A DNA stretch of 64,000 nucleotides from Filimonas sp. Its GTDB lineage: Bacteria; Bacteroidota; Bacteroidia; Chitinophagales; Chitinophagaceae. The notes under the pieces were generated by a model. That model had not been told where the DNA came from, made no database searches, and was given only the letters and a program-made list of their open reading frames with translations. The DNA lies in contig JAFKHH010000011.1 in NCBI GenBank assembly GCA_017306865.1, positions 806,001 through 870,000 of the forward strand, given 5' to 3'. The translations under genes and the position numbers were made by a program. Positions 43,905 to 51,898 of the stretch are shown piece after piece (position 1 is the stretch's first letter; every line of letters begins with the position of its first letter).

Positions 43905-45535
43905 GTAACAGCGGTTTTTTCCTGCTTGTTTTGCAGCGTTGCAAAAAGTAATAATTCTATTATAGCAACTATGGATAGTTGTTCAAGCCAGTAATCCATA
44001 AAGAATGCGCCACACAGCAGGAGTAGTAATGGTAATACAAAGAAATATTTCCGGACATGTTTGCCGAAGAAGAGTAAATATCCAAATAGAAATGCAGCAA
44101 TGCCCGCCACCCCATACTCACCGGCGAGCTGGTTATATACGGAGTTAGGCGTATTTACAACAGAGTGCAGCTCGACGTCCTTTGCAAAAAAGTTCAGATA
44201 AGTAGACAAGTGGTTTTCCCTGAAAGCCGGATTGATATAGGCCAATCGTTTTGGGTAACTCCCATTGATATTTAATGCAGTTGTACGAAACGCGACCTTC
44301 GAAGAAAAATTGGCAGCTCCTGTTCCTGTAAGGATTGCTTTCGGGTGTTGGGCCAGGTATTTTTCCGTTTGCATAAATGCAATAGCCTTACCCGGCAGGC
44401 GGCTACTATATCCTGCAATGCTACTGTCAGTAGCGTTTGTTTCTTTTTCAAAATGTTGCAATGCCAGTTGCATCTGCGTAGTGTCGTGTCTTCGCTGAAA
44501 GGGTTGGCTATGTATGCTTGGTTCTGCAATAACCGGCCTGCCACCCGTTACCATAGTAGTAGCAACCGGTAATACCGGGGCTGTTATTGGCTGTTGCTTC
44601 CGTTCTGCAGCTACCACTATCCTGATGCTGTCAAGGTAATGTGCTGCAAAATTTCTGTTTGCCTGCTCCGGGGTAATAATGCTGTCCGTATTTGTTCCGG
44701 CAATTAGTGCGCTTTGTTGTGCATTTTTTTTACCTAGTATTTTATCTACAATCTTTGTGGCATACGTATCGTTTTGTGGAGAAACTTTAGCCATAAACAC
44801 GACAAGGAACATGATGCAAATGACGATCACACTTTTTTGCTCGCGGGATGAATGAAAGATAAAAACGAATAGCAGGATAGCTATTAATATGATATTGGTG
44901 AAATTACTTCCGGTCAGTAGCAAGGTGGCCATACAGAGCAGTGTCAATGCCGGTTGCTTTTTGTGCAGAAAATATAACACTCCTGCAGCGTTGATGATCG
45001 CATTTGCTACAGATGTGTCGAACGTAATACCTTTTATAAGATCGCCGGTGCTGATAAAATATTTTTGATACATGCCCTGGTAACGGTAGGGGTTAACTGT
45101 GCCTGCATCCCAAATGATGAAGAGTATAGTTGCAGCAGAGACAACAATATTCAGTATAAAAAAAAGACGAATGGTATTGTGTAATACTTGTTGTGTGTTA
45201 ATACGTGCTGCCAGTTGTAGCTGGTGGCTGACAAGTAAACAAATTAGCCAGATACTGACAGAAAGCGTTACAGCCAGCAAATAATGCGTATTCGTAAAAC
45301 CTTTAAACAGGAACAGGTCAAATATTGCAATAGTCGGCAGCCATATATAAAAGGACGGAAAAGAGAAGCGTTTTCCCTGTCTGAAAGCAAAATTGGGCCG
45401 TGCTATGTAGATAAATGCAATTGCGATCAGTTTGACAAAGAACTTTACATTGAGCAATAGTATGAGGAAGACGAGTAGCTTCCAGTCTATTGTCTGCAAT
45501 TGTTCTTTAAGCCATTTTTTAAATTGTCGCATCAT
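43901..45535 (-). CDS. Polytopic membrane protein, candidate polysaccharide polymerase
   Basis: 544 residues. Hydrophobic helices occupy ~15-260 and ~465-540, separated by a hydrophilic loop of about 200 residues (270-460) with no recognised motif. Within the loop, TGTGAANFSSKVAF, NHLSTYLNFF and NTPNSVYNQLAGEYGVAGIAAFLFGYLLFF echo the N-x-Y...EYG.xG pattern of Wzy/O-antigen ligases. The loop is longer than usual. It is the first gene of the operon, after an 808-base spacer. I call it a Wzy-like candidate, with moderate confidence. Confidence 0.7.
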   Translation of the reverse strand: MMRQFKKWLKEQLQTIDWKLLVFLILLLNVKFFVKLIAIAFIYIARPNFAFRQGKRFSFPSFYIWLPTIAIFDLFLFKGFTNTHYLLAVTLSVSIWLICLLVSHQLQLAARINTQQVLHNTIRLFFILNIVVSAATILFIIWDAGTVNPYRYQGMYQKYFISTGDLIKGITFDTSVANAIINAAGVLYFLHKKQPALTLLCMATLLLTGSNFTNIILIAILLFVFIFHSSREQKSVIVICIMFLVVFMAKVSPQNDTYATKIVDKILGKKNAQQSALIAGTNTDSIITPEQANRNFAAHYLDSIRIVVAAERKQQPITAPVLPVATTMVTGGRPVIAEPSIHSQPFQRRHDTTQMQLALQHFEKETNATDSSIAGYSSRLPGKAIAFMQTEKYLAQHPKAILTGTGAANFSSKVAFRTTALNINGSYPKRLAYINPAFRENHLSTYLNFFAKDVELHSVVNTPNSVYNQLAGEYGVAGIAAFLFGYLLFFGKHVRKYFFVLPLLLLLCGAFFMDYWLEQLSIVAIIELLLFATLQNKQEKTAVT

Positions 45536-46343
45536 ATATGGGCACAGCTTCGCCGGCTTGTAGTATATACGCTACAACTGTTCGGCGGTTGCCTGGCCTG
45601 GAAAGTTTCTGAAATACAGAATAGCAGTGTTGTCTTTAGGCAGTTTGTTAGGGAATGAAAAAAAGCAGGTTCATTTGTTGGGGCCTGCGAAAGGGTATTA
45701 TTTAATCTTTCGAAATTTGCTTAAACAAATTTTGATATGCATTCCTTAAATCCTCTGTAGACAATGCTTTTCAAGTTTTTTTGTAGTATAAAATGTAGTA
45801 TGTGTAGTAAAAATTCGACAAAATTTTCGTTGCTGTTCAGTTTGTTCAGTGTAGTGCTAAAACGTGAATAAATGCTTCTGCTACACTAATATTGTATCAG
45901 TTTTTTTATTGGATTCGAAGCAGGGTGTTTCTACACAAGGCTTAACTTGGAAAGCTCTTTGGTCTTTACTAGAGGGCTCTTTTTTTTATACTACCTCTGA
46001 GGGGTATTAATATATAGTAGCAGCAAAGAAGGCAACACTACGTCTTTCTCTTTTGCAACATCTGTTGTAGCCAAAGCGCTGGAAAAAGTAAATGGGCCGG
46101 TAATGAAATTAACTTTACTGATAATAGTTGAGATATGCAAAGGGTTTTTTAACAGGAATTGAAATACCCGGTCTGGAAAGACCGGGACAAAATACGTAAT
46201 ATTTAAGTGGCATTTTCCGTAACGTGAACACGCTTCAGAAAAATGTGATCAATAAAAATAGCGTTAAAATTTATATGAAGTGCCACGTAGTCGGTAAGTT
46301 GATCAAAAAAATATGTCAACGGTGTAATCTGCTTAATGAATGA
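45536..46343. other. 808-base region upstream of the polysaccharide operon
   Basis: No convincing gene on either strand. It is AT-rich and probably carries the promoter and leader of the minus-strand polysaccharide operon, though I found no good TAnnTTTG box on that strand. It contains three GTAGTA words at 45783, 45795 and 45804 (TACTAC on the operon strand) and a perfect hairpin at 46167-46186. Confidence 0.5.
46167..46186. repeat. CCCGGTCT hairpin with GGAA loop
   Basis: CCCGGTCT (46167-46174), GGAA, AGACCGGG (46179-46186): eight GC-rich perfect pairs closed by a GNRA tetraloop on the plus strand. No U-run follows on either side, so it is not a simple terminator. It lies 158 bases downstream of the end of the small gene at 46344-46547. 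Confidence 0.55.
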
Positions 46344-46547
46344 TTACTCTGCTTCATTCACGGCCTTCACTACTGCATCTACCAATCCCTGCGTCAGGTT
46401 CATTTTGTTGTTATGATTTCTCCATTTATCTTCCTGCTTCACCAAAGTGTAAGGCGTACTGTACATTTCCACTTTTATTTCATCCTTTGTTTTACTCACT
46501 AGTTTGAAGAAGTAAATCCTGTTTTCGAAATGTGCTTCGCCGTTCAT
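46344..46547 (-). CDS. Small conserved-looking protein, unknown function
   Basis: 67 residues (MNGEAHFENRIYFFKLVSK ... GLVDAVVKAVNEAE). The composition is that of a real soluble protein: a short beta stretch (RIYFFKLVSKTKDEIKVEMYSTPYTLVKQ) and a C-terminal helix. No family is recognised. It stands alone, divergent from the haem-protein operon with a 193-base gap. Codon use looks normal for the window. Confidence 0.65.
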   Translation of the reverse strand: MNGEAHFENRIYFFKLVSKTKDEIKVEMYSTPYTLVKQEDKWRNHNNKMNLTQGLVDAVVKAVNEAE

Positions 46548-46740
46548 ATTGTATTGTTTTTAAAAGCGTGCAAAAATAGGTGTTACAAAATAAAGCGCAG
46601 GGGAGAATATTTACCTGTAATATATTTCTATACGATTTCCCCTGTCTACTTCACGGCTTATTTTGTCCACTTCAGCCAATTGCCTCTGTTCCTCCCAACA
46701 ACATCCGGGTTACTTTGTTCTCATAGGAGAAATTTTATGT

Positions 46741-47694
46741 ATGAAAACAATTAAACCAGGAAGGAAAACCAAATATTTCCTGCTGATAGCTATTGTCGTT
46801 TTCGCTGGTATGCAATTGGTTCGCCCACATATAGAACGGAGCGATAACGCTATAGTAACCGGTTTACCGGAGAATGTAGAAGCCATTCTCAGGCGATCTT
46901 GTTACGATTGCCACTCCGGCCAGCCCGACCTTAAATGGTTCGACCAGGTAACGCCTGCTAACTGGCTGGTGGCAGATCATATCAGGAAAGGCAAAGCGGG
47001 GCTGAACTTTTCCGCATGGAGTACAATGTCTAAAGCGGATCAGAATGGAAAACTATGGGAATCTGTGAACCAGATATTGCAAGGCGCTATGCCGTTGAGT
47101 AGCTATACTGCATTACATCCTTCCGCAAAACTCACTGCTGAAGATATAGGCATACTGAAGGCGTATGTTTCTACGCTTGCTTACAAACAAAAAATAGATA
47201 CTGCCCGGTCTGCTGAATGGCAACAACAATATGAGCATTGGTTACATACCGTACGTACAGTTAGCGATACTGCGTTGCCTGTTGCGCTCAATGGGATTGC
47301 ATATATGCCCGATTACAAAAACTGGACACCGATCAGTTCCACGCAGCGATTGGATAATGGCACAATGCGCATCATTTACGGTAATAATGTTGCGATAAAA
47401 GCAATACAGGAACATCATACAAATCCATGGCCTAGCGGAACTATTATGGCTAAAGTAGCATGGGATCAGTTACTGCAGGAAAACGGAGAGATAACAACAG
47501 GCGCATTCCGCCAGGTAGAGTACATGATCAAAGATGAGGTGAAATATGCCTCAACTGCAGGGTGGGGCTGGGCACGTTTCAAAACACCAAAGATGGTTCC
47601 TTATGGTAAAACAGCCGCTTTTACAACCGAGTGTGTCAGTTGCCATCGCCCGATGAAAGACAATGACTTCGTTTTCACGTCACCAATACAATAG
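46741..47694 (+). CDS. Haem-binding domain plus cytochrome P460 protein
   Basis: 317 residues from ATG 46741; the longer frame upstream begins in the promoter region. An N-terminal membrane anchor (about 11-27) precedes a Haem_bd domain with RRSCYDCHSG (CxxCH: C54, C57, H58). The C-terminal half resembles cytochrome P460 (MRIIYGNNVAIKAIQE, MIKDEVKYASTAGWGWARF) and ends with TECVSCHRPMKD (CxxCH: C298, C301, H302). The protein would hold two c-type haems outside the inner membrane. P460 proteins of this kind are linked to oxidation of hydroxylamine or to NO/peroxide handling; the function here is unproven. It begins a three-gene operon. Confidence 0.85.
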   Translation: MKTIKPGRKTKYFLLIAIVVFAGMQLVRPHIERSDNAIVTGLPENVEAILRRSCYDCHSGQPDLKWFDQVTPANWLVADHIRKGKAGLNFSAWSTMSKADQNGKLWESVNQILQGAMPLSSYTALHPSAKLTAEDIGILKAYVSTLAYKQKIDTARSAEWQQQYEHWLHTVRTVSDTALPVALNGIAYMPDYKNWTPISSTQRLDNGTMRIIYGNNVAIKAIQEHHTNPWPSGTIMAKVAWDQLLQENGEITTGAFRQVEYMIKDEVKYASTAGWGWARFKTPKMVPYGKTAAFTTECVSCHRPMKDNDFVFTSPIQ

Positions 47695-47698
47695 TAAA

Positions 47699-48172
47699 AT
47701 GAAATATATATTCTTTGTTGCTGTTTTGTTTTGCGTTGCAACCGCATGCAAACAAGAAAAAAAAGAAAATCGTAATGTACAGGCATCCTTTCCTGTATCG
47801 TTTACGTTTAATCAAGCAGAACTGAAAGCCATAACATCTTCCATCAATCCAAATGCAGGTACAACCAGCACATTGTATGGCAACACCGCAGCATTGCAGG
47901 CGTTAAAATATGATGACGTGCAGCCAGGAGAAGAAAAAAAGCTGGTATTGATAACATGGACGCAAAAAGAAGATGAAAGATGGTGGGGGGCGAAAATTCC
48001 AGGAACAATAAAAAACGCAGAAGTGATACAGACTAGTACAAGTCTTTCAGACTTGGAACATATTACTTATCTCCGGTACAATGGAGCGCAGTTGCAGCTA
48101 AGCAGCGATACCTCACATAGAGAAGAGCGCCTGCACAGCATACTGGCTATGAAGCCATCCGTAATGCCCTAG
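47699..48172 (+). CDS. Lipoprotein with P460-like domain lacking the haem motif
   Basis: 157 residues from ATG 47699, 4 bases after the P460 gene. A lipoprotein signal ends at CVATACKQ. The core (STLYGNTAALQALK ... KKLVLITWTQKEDERWWGAKIPG) aligns by eye with the P460 domain of the preceding protein (RIIYGNNVAIKAIQ ... IMAKVAWDQLLQENGEITTG). It has no CxxCH after it, so it should not bind haem c. It may be a partner subunit or a divergent copy of the P460 domain. Confidence is high that it is a gene, modest for the fold. Confidence 0.75.
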   Translation: MKYIFFVAVLFCVATACKQEKKENRNVQASFPVSFTFNQAELKAITSSINPNAGTTSTLYGNTAALQALKYDDVQPGEEKKLVLITWTQKEDERWWGAKIPGTIKNAEVIQTSTSLSDLEHITYLRYNGAQLQLSSDTSHREERLHSILAMKPSVMP

Positions 48173-48202
48173 GTTGGGAAATTAGACAAAAACCATAATT
48201 AT

Positions 48203-49063
48203 ATGAAGGCAACAATCGCAGTACTTGTTGCATGCGTTACCGGCATGCTTGCAAGTTGCTCAAAAGACAACAACTCGCAACCAGTTACAAGCAAGGCTGT
48301 ACAGTTAAAGGCAAATGCAACATTAGGTACTATTCTTACGGATAGGGATGGCAAGACCTTATATTATTTTGCAAATGATGCAGGTGGTACAAATACCTGT
48401 ACCGGTGGGTGCGAGGCTGTATGGCCAGTATTCAATGCGGATAACATCAGTACAGATAGTATAGATGCAGGGTTGGATATTAATGACTTTAAAGCAATCA
48501 CTACACTTTCCGGAAAAAAACAATTAAGCTATAAAGGACATCCGTTGTATTATTATGCGCCTGCTATTAATGGTGTGAATGTGCAGGAAGCGGCCGGAGC
48601 AACAACGGGCGAGGCTGTAGGTGGTGTATGGTTTGTAGCAAAACCAGATTATACCATTATGCTGGCAAATGCGCAGTTGGTAGGGCACGATACCAAAAAT
48701 TATACGTCTGCATATGTGGAAGGAACAGGTAAGACTGTTTACTTTACAGATGCACGCGGCCTTACGTTGTACACTTTTAAAAACGACAAAAAAGATAGCA
48801 ACAGCTTTACGAAAGCAGACTTTTCCAACAATGGTGTATGGCCGGTCTTCGAAGAGCAGAAAATTGTTGTGCCGTCTATCTTGGACAAAACATTGTTCGG
48901 TACGATCAGCGTTTTTACTAAAAAACAAATGACTTACAAAGGCTGGCCTTTGTATTACTTTGGACAAGACAACAAAGTGCAAGGCGCAAATAAAGGTATA
49001 TCCTTTCCATCTCCGGGTATATGGCCAGTACCGGTAAAAGATATTGCAGCAGCAGTGAAGTAG
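48203..49063 (+). CDS. COG4315-type secreted-repeat lipoprotein
   Basis: 286 residues. Lipoprotein signal ending LASC (Cys19). Repeated units of the 'secreted repeat' family (PF03640): LGTILTDRDGKTLYYFANDAGG, CTGGCEAVWPVF, GKKQLSYKGHPLYYYAPAI, then a second set TVYFTDARGLTLYTFKND, NGVWPVF, KQMTYKGWPLYYFGQD and IWPV. The Yx(F/Y)xxD words are the family mark. The biochemical role of this family is not established. It follows the P460 lipoprotein by 30 bases and ends before a bidirectional terminator. Confidence 0.88.
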   Translation: MKATIAVLVACVTGMLASCSKDNNSQPVTSKAVQLKANATLGTILTDRDGKTLYYFANDAGGTNTCTGGCEAVWPVFNADNISTDSIDAGLDINDFKAITTLSGKKQLSYKGHPLYYYAPAINGVNVQEAAGATTGEAVGGVWFVAKPDYTIMLANAQLVGHDTKNYTSAYVEGTGKTVYFTDARGLTLYTFKNDKKDSNSFTKADFSNNGVWPVFEEQKIVVPSILDKTLFGTISVFTKKQMTYKGWPLYYFGQDNKVQGANKGISFPSPGIWPVPVKDIAAAVK

Positions 49064-49155
49064 CCTGACTTGGTGAAAGAGCAGATGCTGCCATTGCAGA
49101 TGCACAGTATGCCTGTAAACAATAAGTGTAAACAATAATAACTGACAGAATATAT

Positions 49156-49195
49156 AACTCCAGGTTTCAATACTTTAGTATTGAAACCTGGAGTT
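49156..49195. terminator. 19-bp inverted repeat, bidirectional terminator
   Basis: Arms 49156-49174 and 49177-49195 are exact reverse complements (AACTCCAGGTTTCAATACT). The element lies between the convergent lipoprotein and ArsR genes, 6 bases from the ArsR stop. The GGTTTC/GAAACC core is like other spacer palindromes in the window. Confidence 0.75.
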
Positions 49196-49201
49196 TATTA
49201 A

Positions 49202-49534
49202 TTATTTGCCGGTCAGTTTCTTTCTATCATTCAAAATACTTTCCAGCTTTGTGAGTTTGTTTATCCAGAATTTATCAAAATAATTGATCCATTGCTGTAA
49301 CTCTTTAAAGCCATCCTGCCTCAGTGTGCAATATCTTTCCCTGCCAATGTCACTGATAGATATGAAACCTGCTGCCTGCATAAGCTTTACATGTTTAGAG
49401 ACTGCAGGCCTGCTCATATCAAAGTTCTCTGCCAGGGCATTGATCGTCATACTGTCCTTAGACAGTAATTGTAACATATATCTCCGGCTCGGGTCTGCAA
49501 TTACCTGGAACGCATCAAGCATTTGCTGTGTCAT
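49202..49534 (-). CDS. ArsR-family transcriptional regulator
   Basis: 110 residues with a winged helix: DAFQVIADPSRRYMLQLLSKDSMTINALAENFDMSRPAVSKHVKLMQAAGFISISDIGRERYCTL. The metal-binding ELCVCDL motif of ArsR/SmtB is absent, so this is the metal-free branch that often pairs with SRPBCC/AHSA1 genes. It overlaps the SRPBCC gene by 20 bases. Two palindromes upstream of that gene are good candidates for its own operator. Confidence 0.9.
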   Translation of the reverse strand: MTQQMLDAFQVIADPSRRYMLQLLSKDSMTINALAENFDMSRPAVSKHVKLMQAAGFISISDIGRERYCTLRQDGFKELQQWINYFDKFWINKLTKLESILNDRKKLTGK

Positions 49535-49967
49535 GCTGCGCTTTTTTTATTAGTTCATTGATCTTATGTATATTCTTCTTCCAGCCTTCCTGCATCAGTG
49601 GATAAACCGGTAAATGAACTGTTTCCTCAAATCCGTAATGGTTGAGATACAAACTAGTGCCATTGTTTTCTGGTGTTAAGGTCCATTCAACAATTGTATC
49701 CATGGTTGTAATACCATTTCCGGGGCCACCTTTCCACGAATAGGACAGTTTTTTCAACGGATCAATTTCCAACACCTTGCAATAGATGTTCCCATCAAAT
49801 TCAAAAGCGGGCATCGGGTTAGTGCGAAATTGGAAGTCATGACCTGGAGTCAGTTGGAAATTGCTTGGCATTAGCCATTGTTCCATTAGCTCCGGCTTTG
49901 TCAGGTATTCCCATACGATTTCCGGGCTATGCTCAAAGAAATAAGTGTACTGTATGCTCTTTTTCAT
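49515..49967 (-). CDS. SRPBCC (AHSA1-like) domain protein
   Basis: 150 residues of the START/Bet v1-like AHSA1 family: IQYTYFFEHSPEIVWEYLTKPELMEQWLMPSNFQLTPGHDFQFR, KLSYSWKGGPGNGITTMDTIVEWTLTPENNGTSLYLNHYGFE. These proteins have a hydrophobic ligand pocket; the ligand is unknown. The ArsR-AHSA1 pair is common in bacteria, and the regulator usually controls the pair. Confidence 0.9.
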   Translation of the reverse strand: MKKSIQYTYFFEHSPEIVWEYLTKPELMEQWLMPSNFQLTPGHDFQFRTNPMPAFEFDGNIYCKVLEIDPLKKLSYSWKGGPGNGITTMDTIVEWTLTPENNGTSLYLNHYGFEETVHLPVYPLMQEGWKKNIHKINELIKKAQHDTANA

Positions 49968-49972
49968 AAAAT

Positions 49973-50016
49973 GTAACTTTTAAGTTACGTAAAAGTATAT
50001 GTAACTTTTGAGTTAC
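49973..50016 (-). promoter_or_regulatory. Two tandem 16-bp palindromes, likely ArsR operator
   Basis: GTAACTTTTAAGTTAC (49973-49988) and GTAACTTTTGAGTTAC (50001-50016), centres 28 bases apart, begin just 6 bases upstream of the SRPBCC start. Identical GTAACTTTT and AGTTAC halves in two copies point to a dimeric winged-helix protein, and the ArsR gene is in the same operon. Confidence 0.75.
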
Positions 50017-50072
50017 GCAATAGTTGGAGGCATTTTTTTTAAAAATATTTTTTGCTTCACGCAGAGGAAAGA

Positions 50073-50099
50073 CCTATAAGGGTTTCAAAACCTTATAGG
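50073..50099. repeat. Palindromic intergenic repeat (CCTATAAGG type)
   Basis: CCTATAAGG (50073-50081) and CCTTATAGG (50091-50099) around GTTTCAAAA. It lies in the divergent spacer between the SRPBCC and RmuC genes, not after a gene, so termination is not its obvious role. An ATTTCAAATCTCAAATT-type repeat follows at about 50172-50190. Confidence 0.65.
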
Positions 50100-50257
50100 G
50101 CTGTGGAGTGTATATGCAGTAAAGAAGAGTTGAAGCTTGATATTTAAAATGAGCTGTGAAATTGATGATCACAATTTCAAATCTCAAATTCAGCACCCTA
50201 CGGTTTCCCATATTTAAGTAAAGAAACTATTCCTACCTTGTGGCAAACATTTCTACA

Positions 50258-51694
50258 ATGATTCCTGACTATATTTTCTTCGCCGTTATTATTCTCTTAT
50301 TGCTCATTTTGTTATTTAAAAAGAATAAAGACACTTCGCTGGAAGGTAGACTATCTGCCATTCAATCTGAAATAACGCGTATAGAAGCTGCAGTAAAAAG
50401 CGAGTTCATTTCCAATCGCATGGAGACAAATGATGCTGCCAGGCAGTCGCGACAAGAGCTGGCGTTGTCATTAAAATCATTTGAAGAAAAACTAAATGCG
50501 TTCACTGCGGCTGTTGACAGCAAGCTCAAAGAATTTAATGAAAACGGAAACGTGAACGTAAAAGAAACAAGACGTGAAGTAAAAGAAGCGCTTGATCTCT
50601 TCAAAAATGATTTTGCCAAATCGGTGGAGTCTTTCAATATAGCACAAAAAGACAACTTCTTCGCTTTGTTAAATAAACAAGGGGAACAAAATACCAATAC
50701 AGTGGCAAGGCTGGATCAGTTACGCGATACTGTAGAAAAGAAAATTGCAGAAATGCAAAGCGGTAATGAAAAGAAGCTGGACGAAATGCGCGCAACTGTG
50801 GACGAGAAATTACAGAAGACGCTCGAAACAAGATTAGGGGAATCCTTCAAGCTGGTAAGTGAAAGATTAGAAGCGGTGCATAAAGGTTTAGGCGATATGC
50901 AACAACTGGCAACTGGCGTAGGCGATCTTAAACGGGTATTGTCCAATGTAAAAACACGAGGTGTACTGGGAGAATACCAGTTGGCGAATATATTAGAGCA
51001 AATGCTTACACCTGAGCAATACGAACAGAATGTAAAAACAAAAGAAGGTTCTAATGCGTTGGTAGAGTTTGCTGTAAAACTACCAGGCAAAGGCGATAAA
51101 GATAAAACAGTCTGGCTACCAGTAGATGCCAAATTTCCGAAAGAAGATTTTGAAATGCTGAGCGATGCTTATGAAAATGGTGTGCCGGAACTGATAGAAG
51201 AGCATAGGCGTAATTTTATAAAAGGCATTCGCAAATGTGCTGCCGATATTAGTTCAAAATATATTGATCCACCGAATACAACAGACTTCGCTATCCTCTT
51301 TTTGCCTTTTGAGAGTCTATATGCAGAAGTGCTACGTGCGCCCGGCCTATTTGAATCTATACAACGGGAATACAAGATCATCATTACCGGCCCAACTACA
51401 TTGTCGGCCTTGCTAAACAGCCTGCAAATGGGTTTCAGAACATTAGCTATTGAAAAACGTTCCAGTGAGGTGTGGCAACTCTTGGGTGCTGTTAAAACAG
51501 AATTCGGCAACTTTGGCGATGTGCTTGCGCGCACACAAAAGAAGCTGCAGGAAGCAAGCAACGTAATAGACCAGGCCAGCACACGCTCCCGCGTGATCGC
51601 TAGAAAACTGAAAGATGTGCAAGAGCTGCCAAGAGAAGAAGCAAGCGGCCTGCTGGGTGATGCGATAGGGGAAGGTGAGGAAGAGAATGTATAG
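50258..51694 (+). CDS. rmuC: DNA recombination protein RmuC homologue
   Basis: 478 residues from ATG 50258; an in-frame GTG at 50240 overlaps a possible -7 box (TACCTTGT, 50234), so ATG is preferred. N-terminal membrane helix (YIFFAVIILLLLILLF), long coiled coil (~25-215), then the RmuC catalytic-like domain: LGEYQLANILEQML, VWLPVDAKFPKEDFE, DFAILFLPFESLYAEVLR and IITGPTTLSALLNSLQMGFRTLAIEK. RmuC limits inversion of short inverted repeats and belongs to the restriction-endonuclease-like fold. Inverted repeats are notably common in the spacers of this window. Confidence 0.92.
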   Translation: MIPDYIFFAVIILLLLILLFKKNKDTSLEGRLSAIQSEITRIEAAVKSEFISNRMETNDAARQSRQELALSLKSFEEKLNAFTAAVDSKLKEFNENGNVNVKETRREVKEALDLFKNDFAKSVESFNIAQKDNFFALLNKQGEQNTNTVARLDQLRDTVEKKIAEMQSGNEKKLDEMRATVDEKLQKTLETRLGESFKLVSERLEAVHKGLGDMQQLATGVGDLKRVLSNVKTRGVLGEYQLANILEQMLTPEQYEQNVKTKEGSNALVEFAVKLPGKGDKDKTVWLPVDAKFPKEDFEMLSDAYENGVPELIEEHRRNFIKGIRKCAADISSKYIDPPNTTDFAILFLPFESLYAEVLRAPGLFESIQREYKIIITGPTTLSALLNSLQMGFRTLAIEKRSSEVWQLLGAVKTEFGNFGDVLARTQKKLQEASNVIDQASTRSRVIARKLKDVQELPREEASGLLGDAIGEGEEENV

Positions 51695-51832
51695 ATTTGA
51701 AATTTGAGATTTAAGATTTGAAATGGAAATCCTATCTGCATGGCTCATCTCAAATCTCAAATTCTTCGCGTCCTCTCTGCGTTCTTTGCGATAGAAGCTT
51801 CTTCATCTCAAATTTCAAATCTCAAATTCGTA
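51692..51832. repeat. Composite ATTTGAAATTT repeat after the rmuC stop
   Basis: Begins at the stop codon. A GATTTGAAATTTGAGATTT stretch (about 51695-51721) is followed by ~20 unique bases, GCTCATCTCAAATCTCAAATT, then TCTCTGCGTTCTTTGCG and another CATCTCAAATTTCAAATC. The two AT-rich stretches are inverted relative to each other and can pair. The same order of modules occurs at 61071-61195, also right after a stop codon. Confidence 0.7.
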
Positions 51833-51898
51833 ATCCTCTGGTCGCCGCGGAGGGCGGAGAGACTTTCAGCGTGTATATTTGAGTATTATTGCAAGCGT

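Noticed and set aside
45957-45990. Possible terminator AAAGCTC...GAGGGCTCTTTTTTTT
   Set aside because: The T-run is good, but the stem has only four or five pairs with a bulge; I could not make a convincing hairpin.
46530-46754. Plus-strand 74-codon frame ahead of the P460 gene
   Set aside because: It lies over the divergent promoter region, has a cysteine/phenylalanine-rich random composition and overlaps both real genes in another frame.
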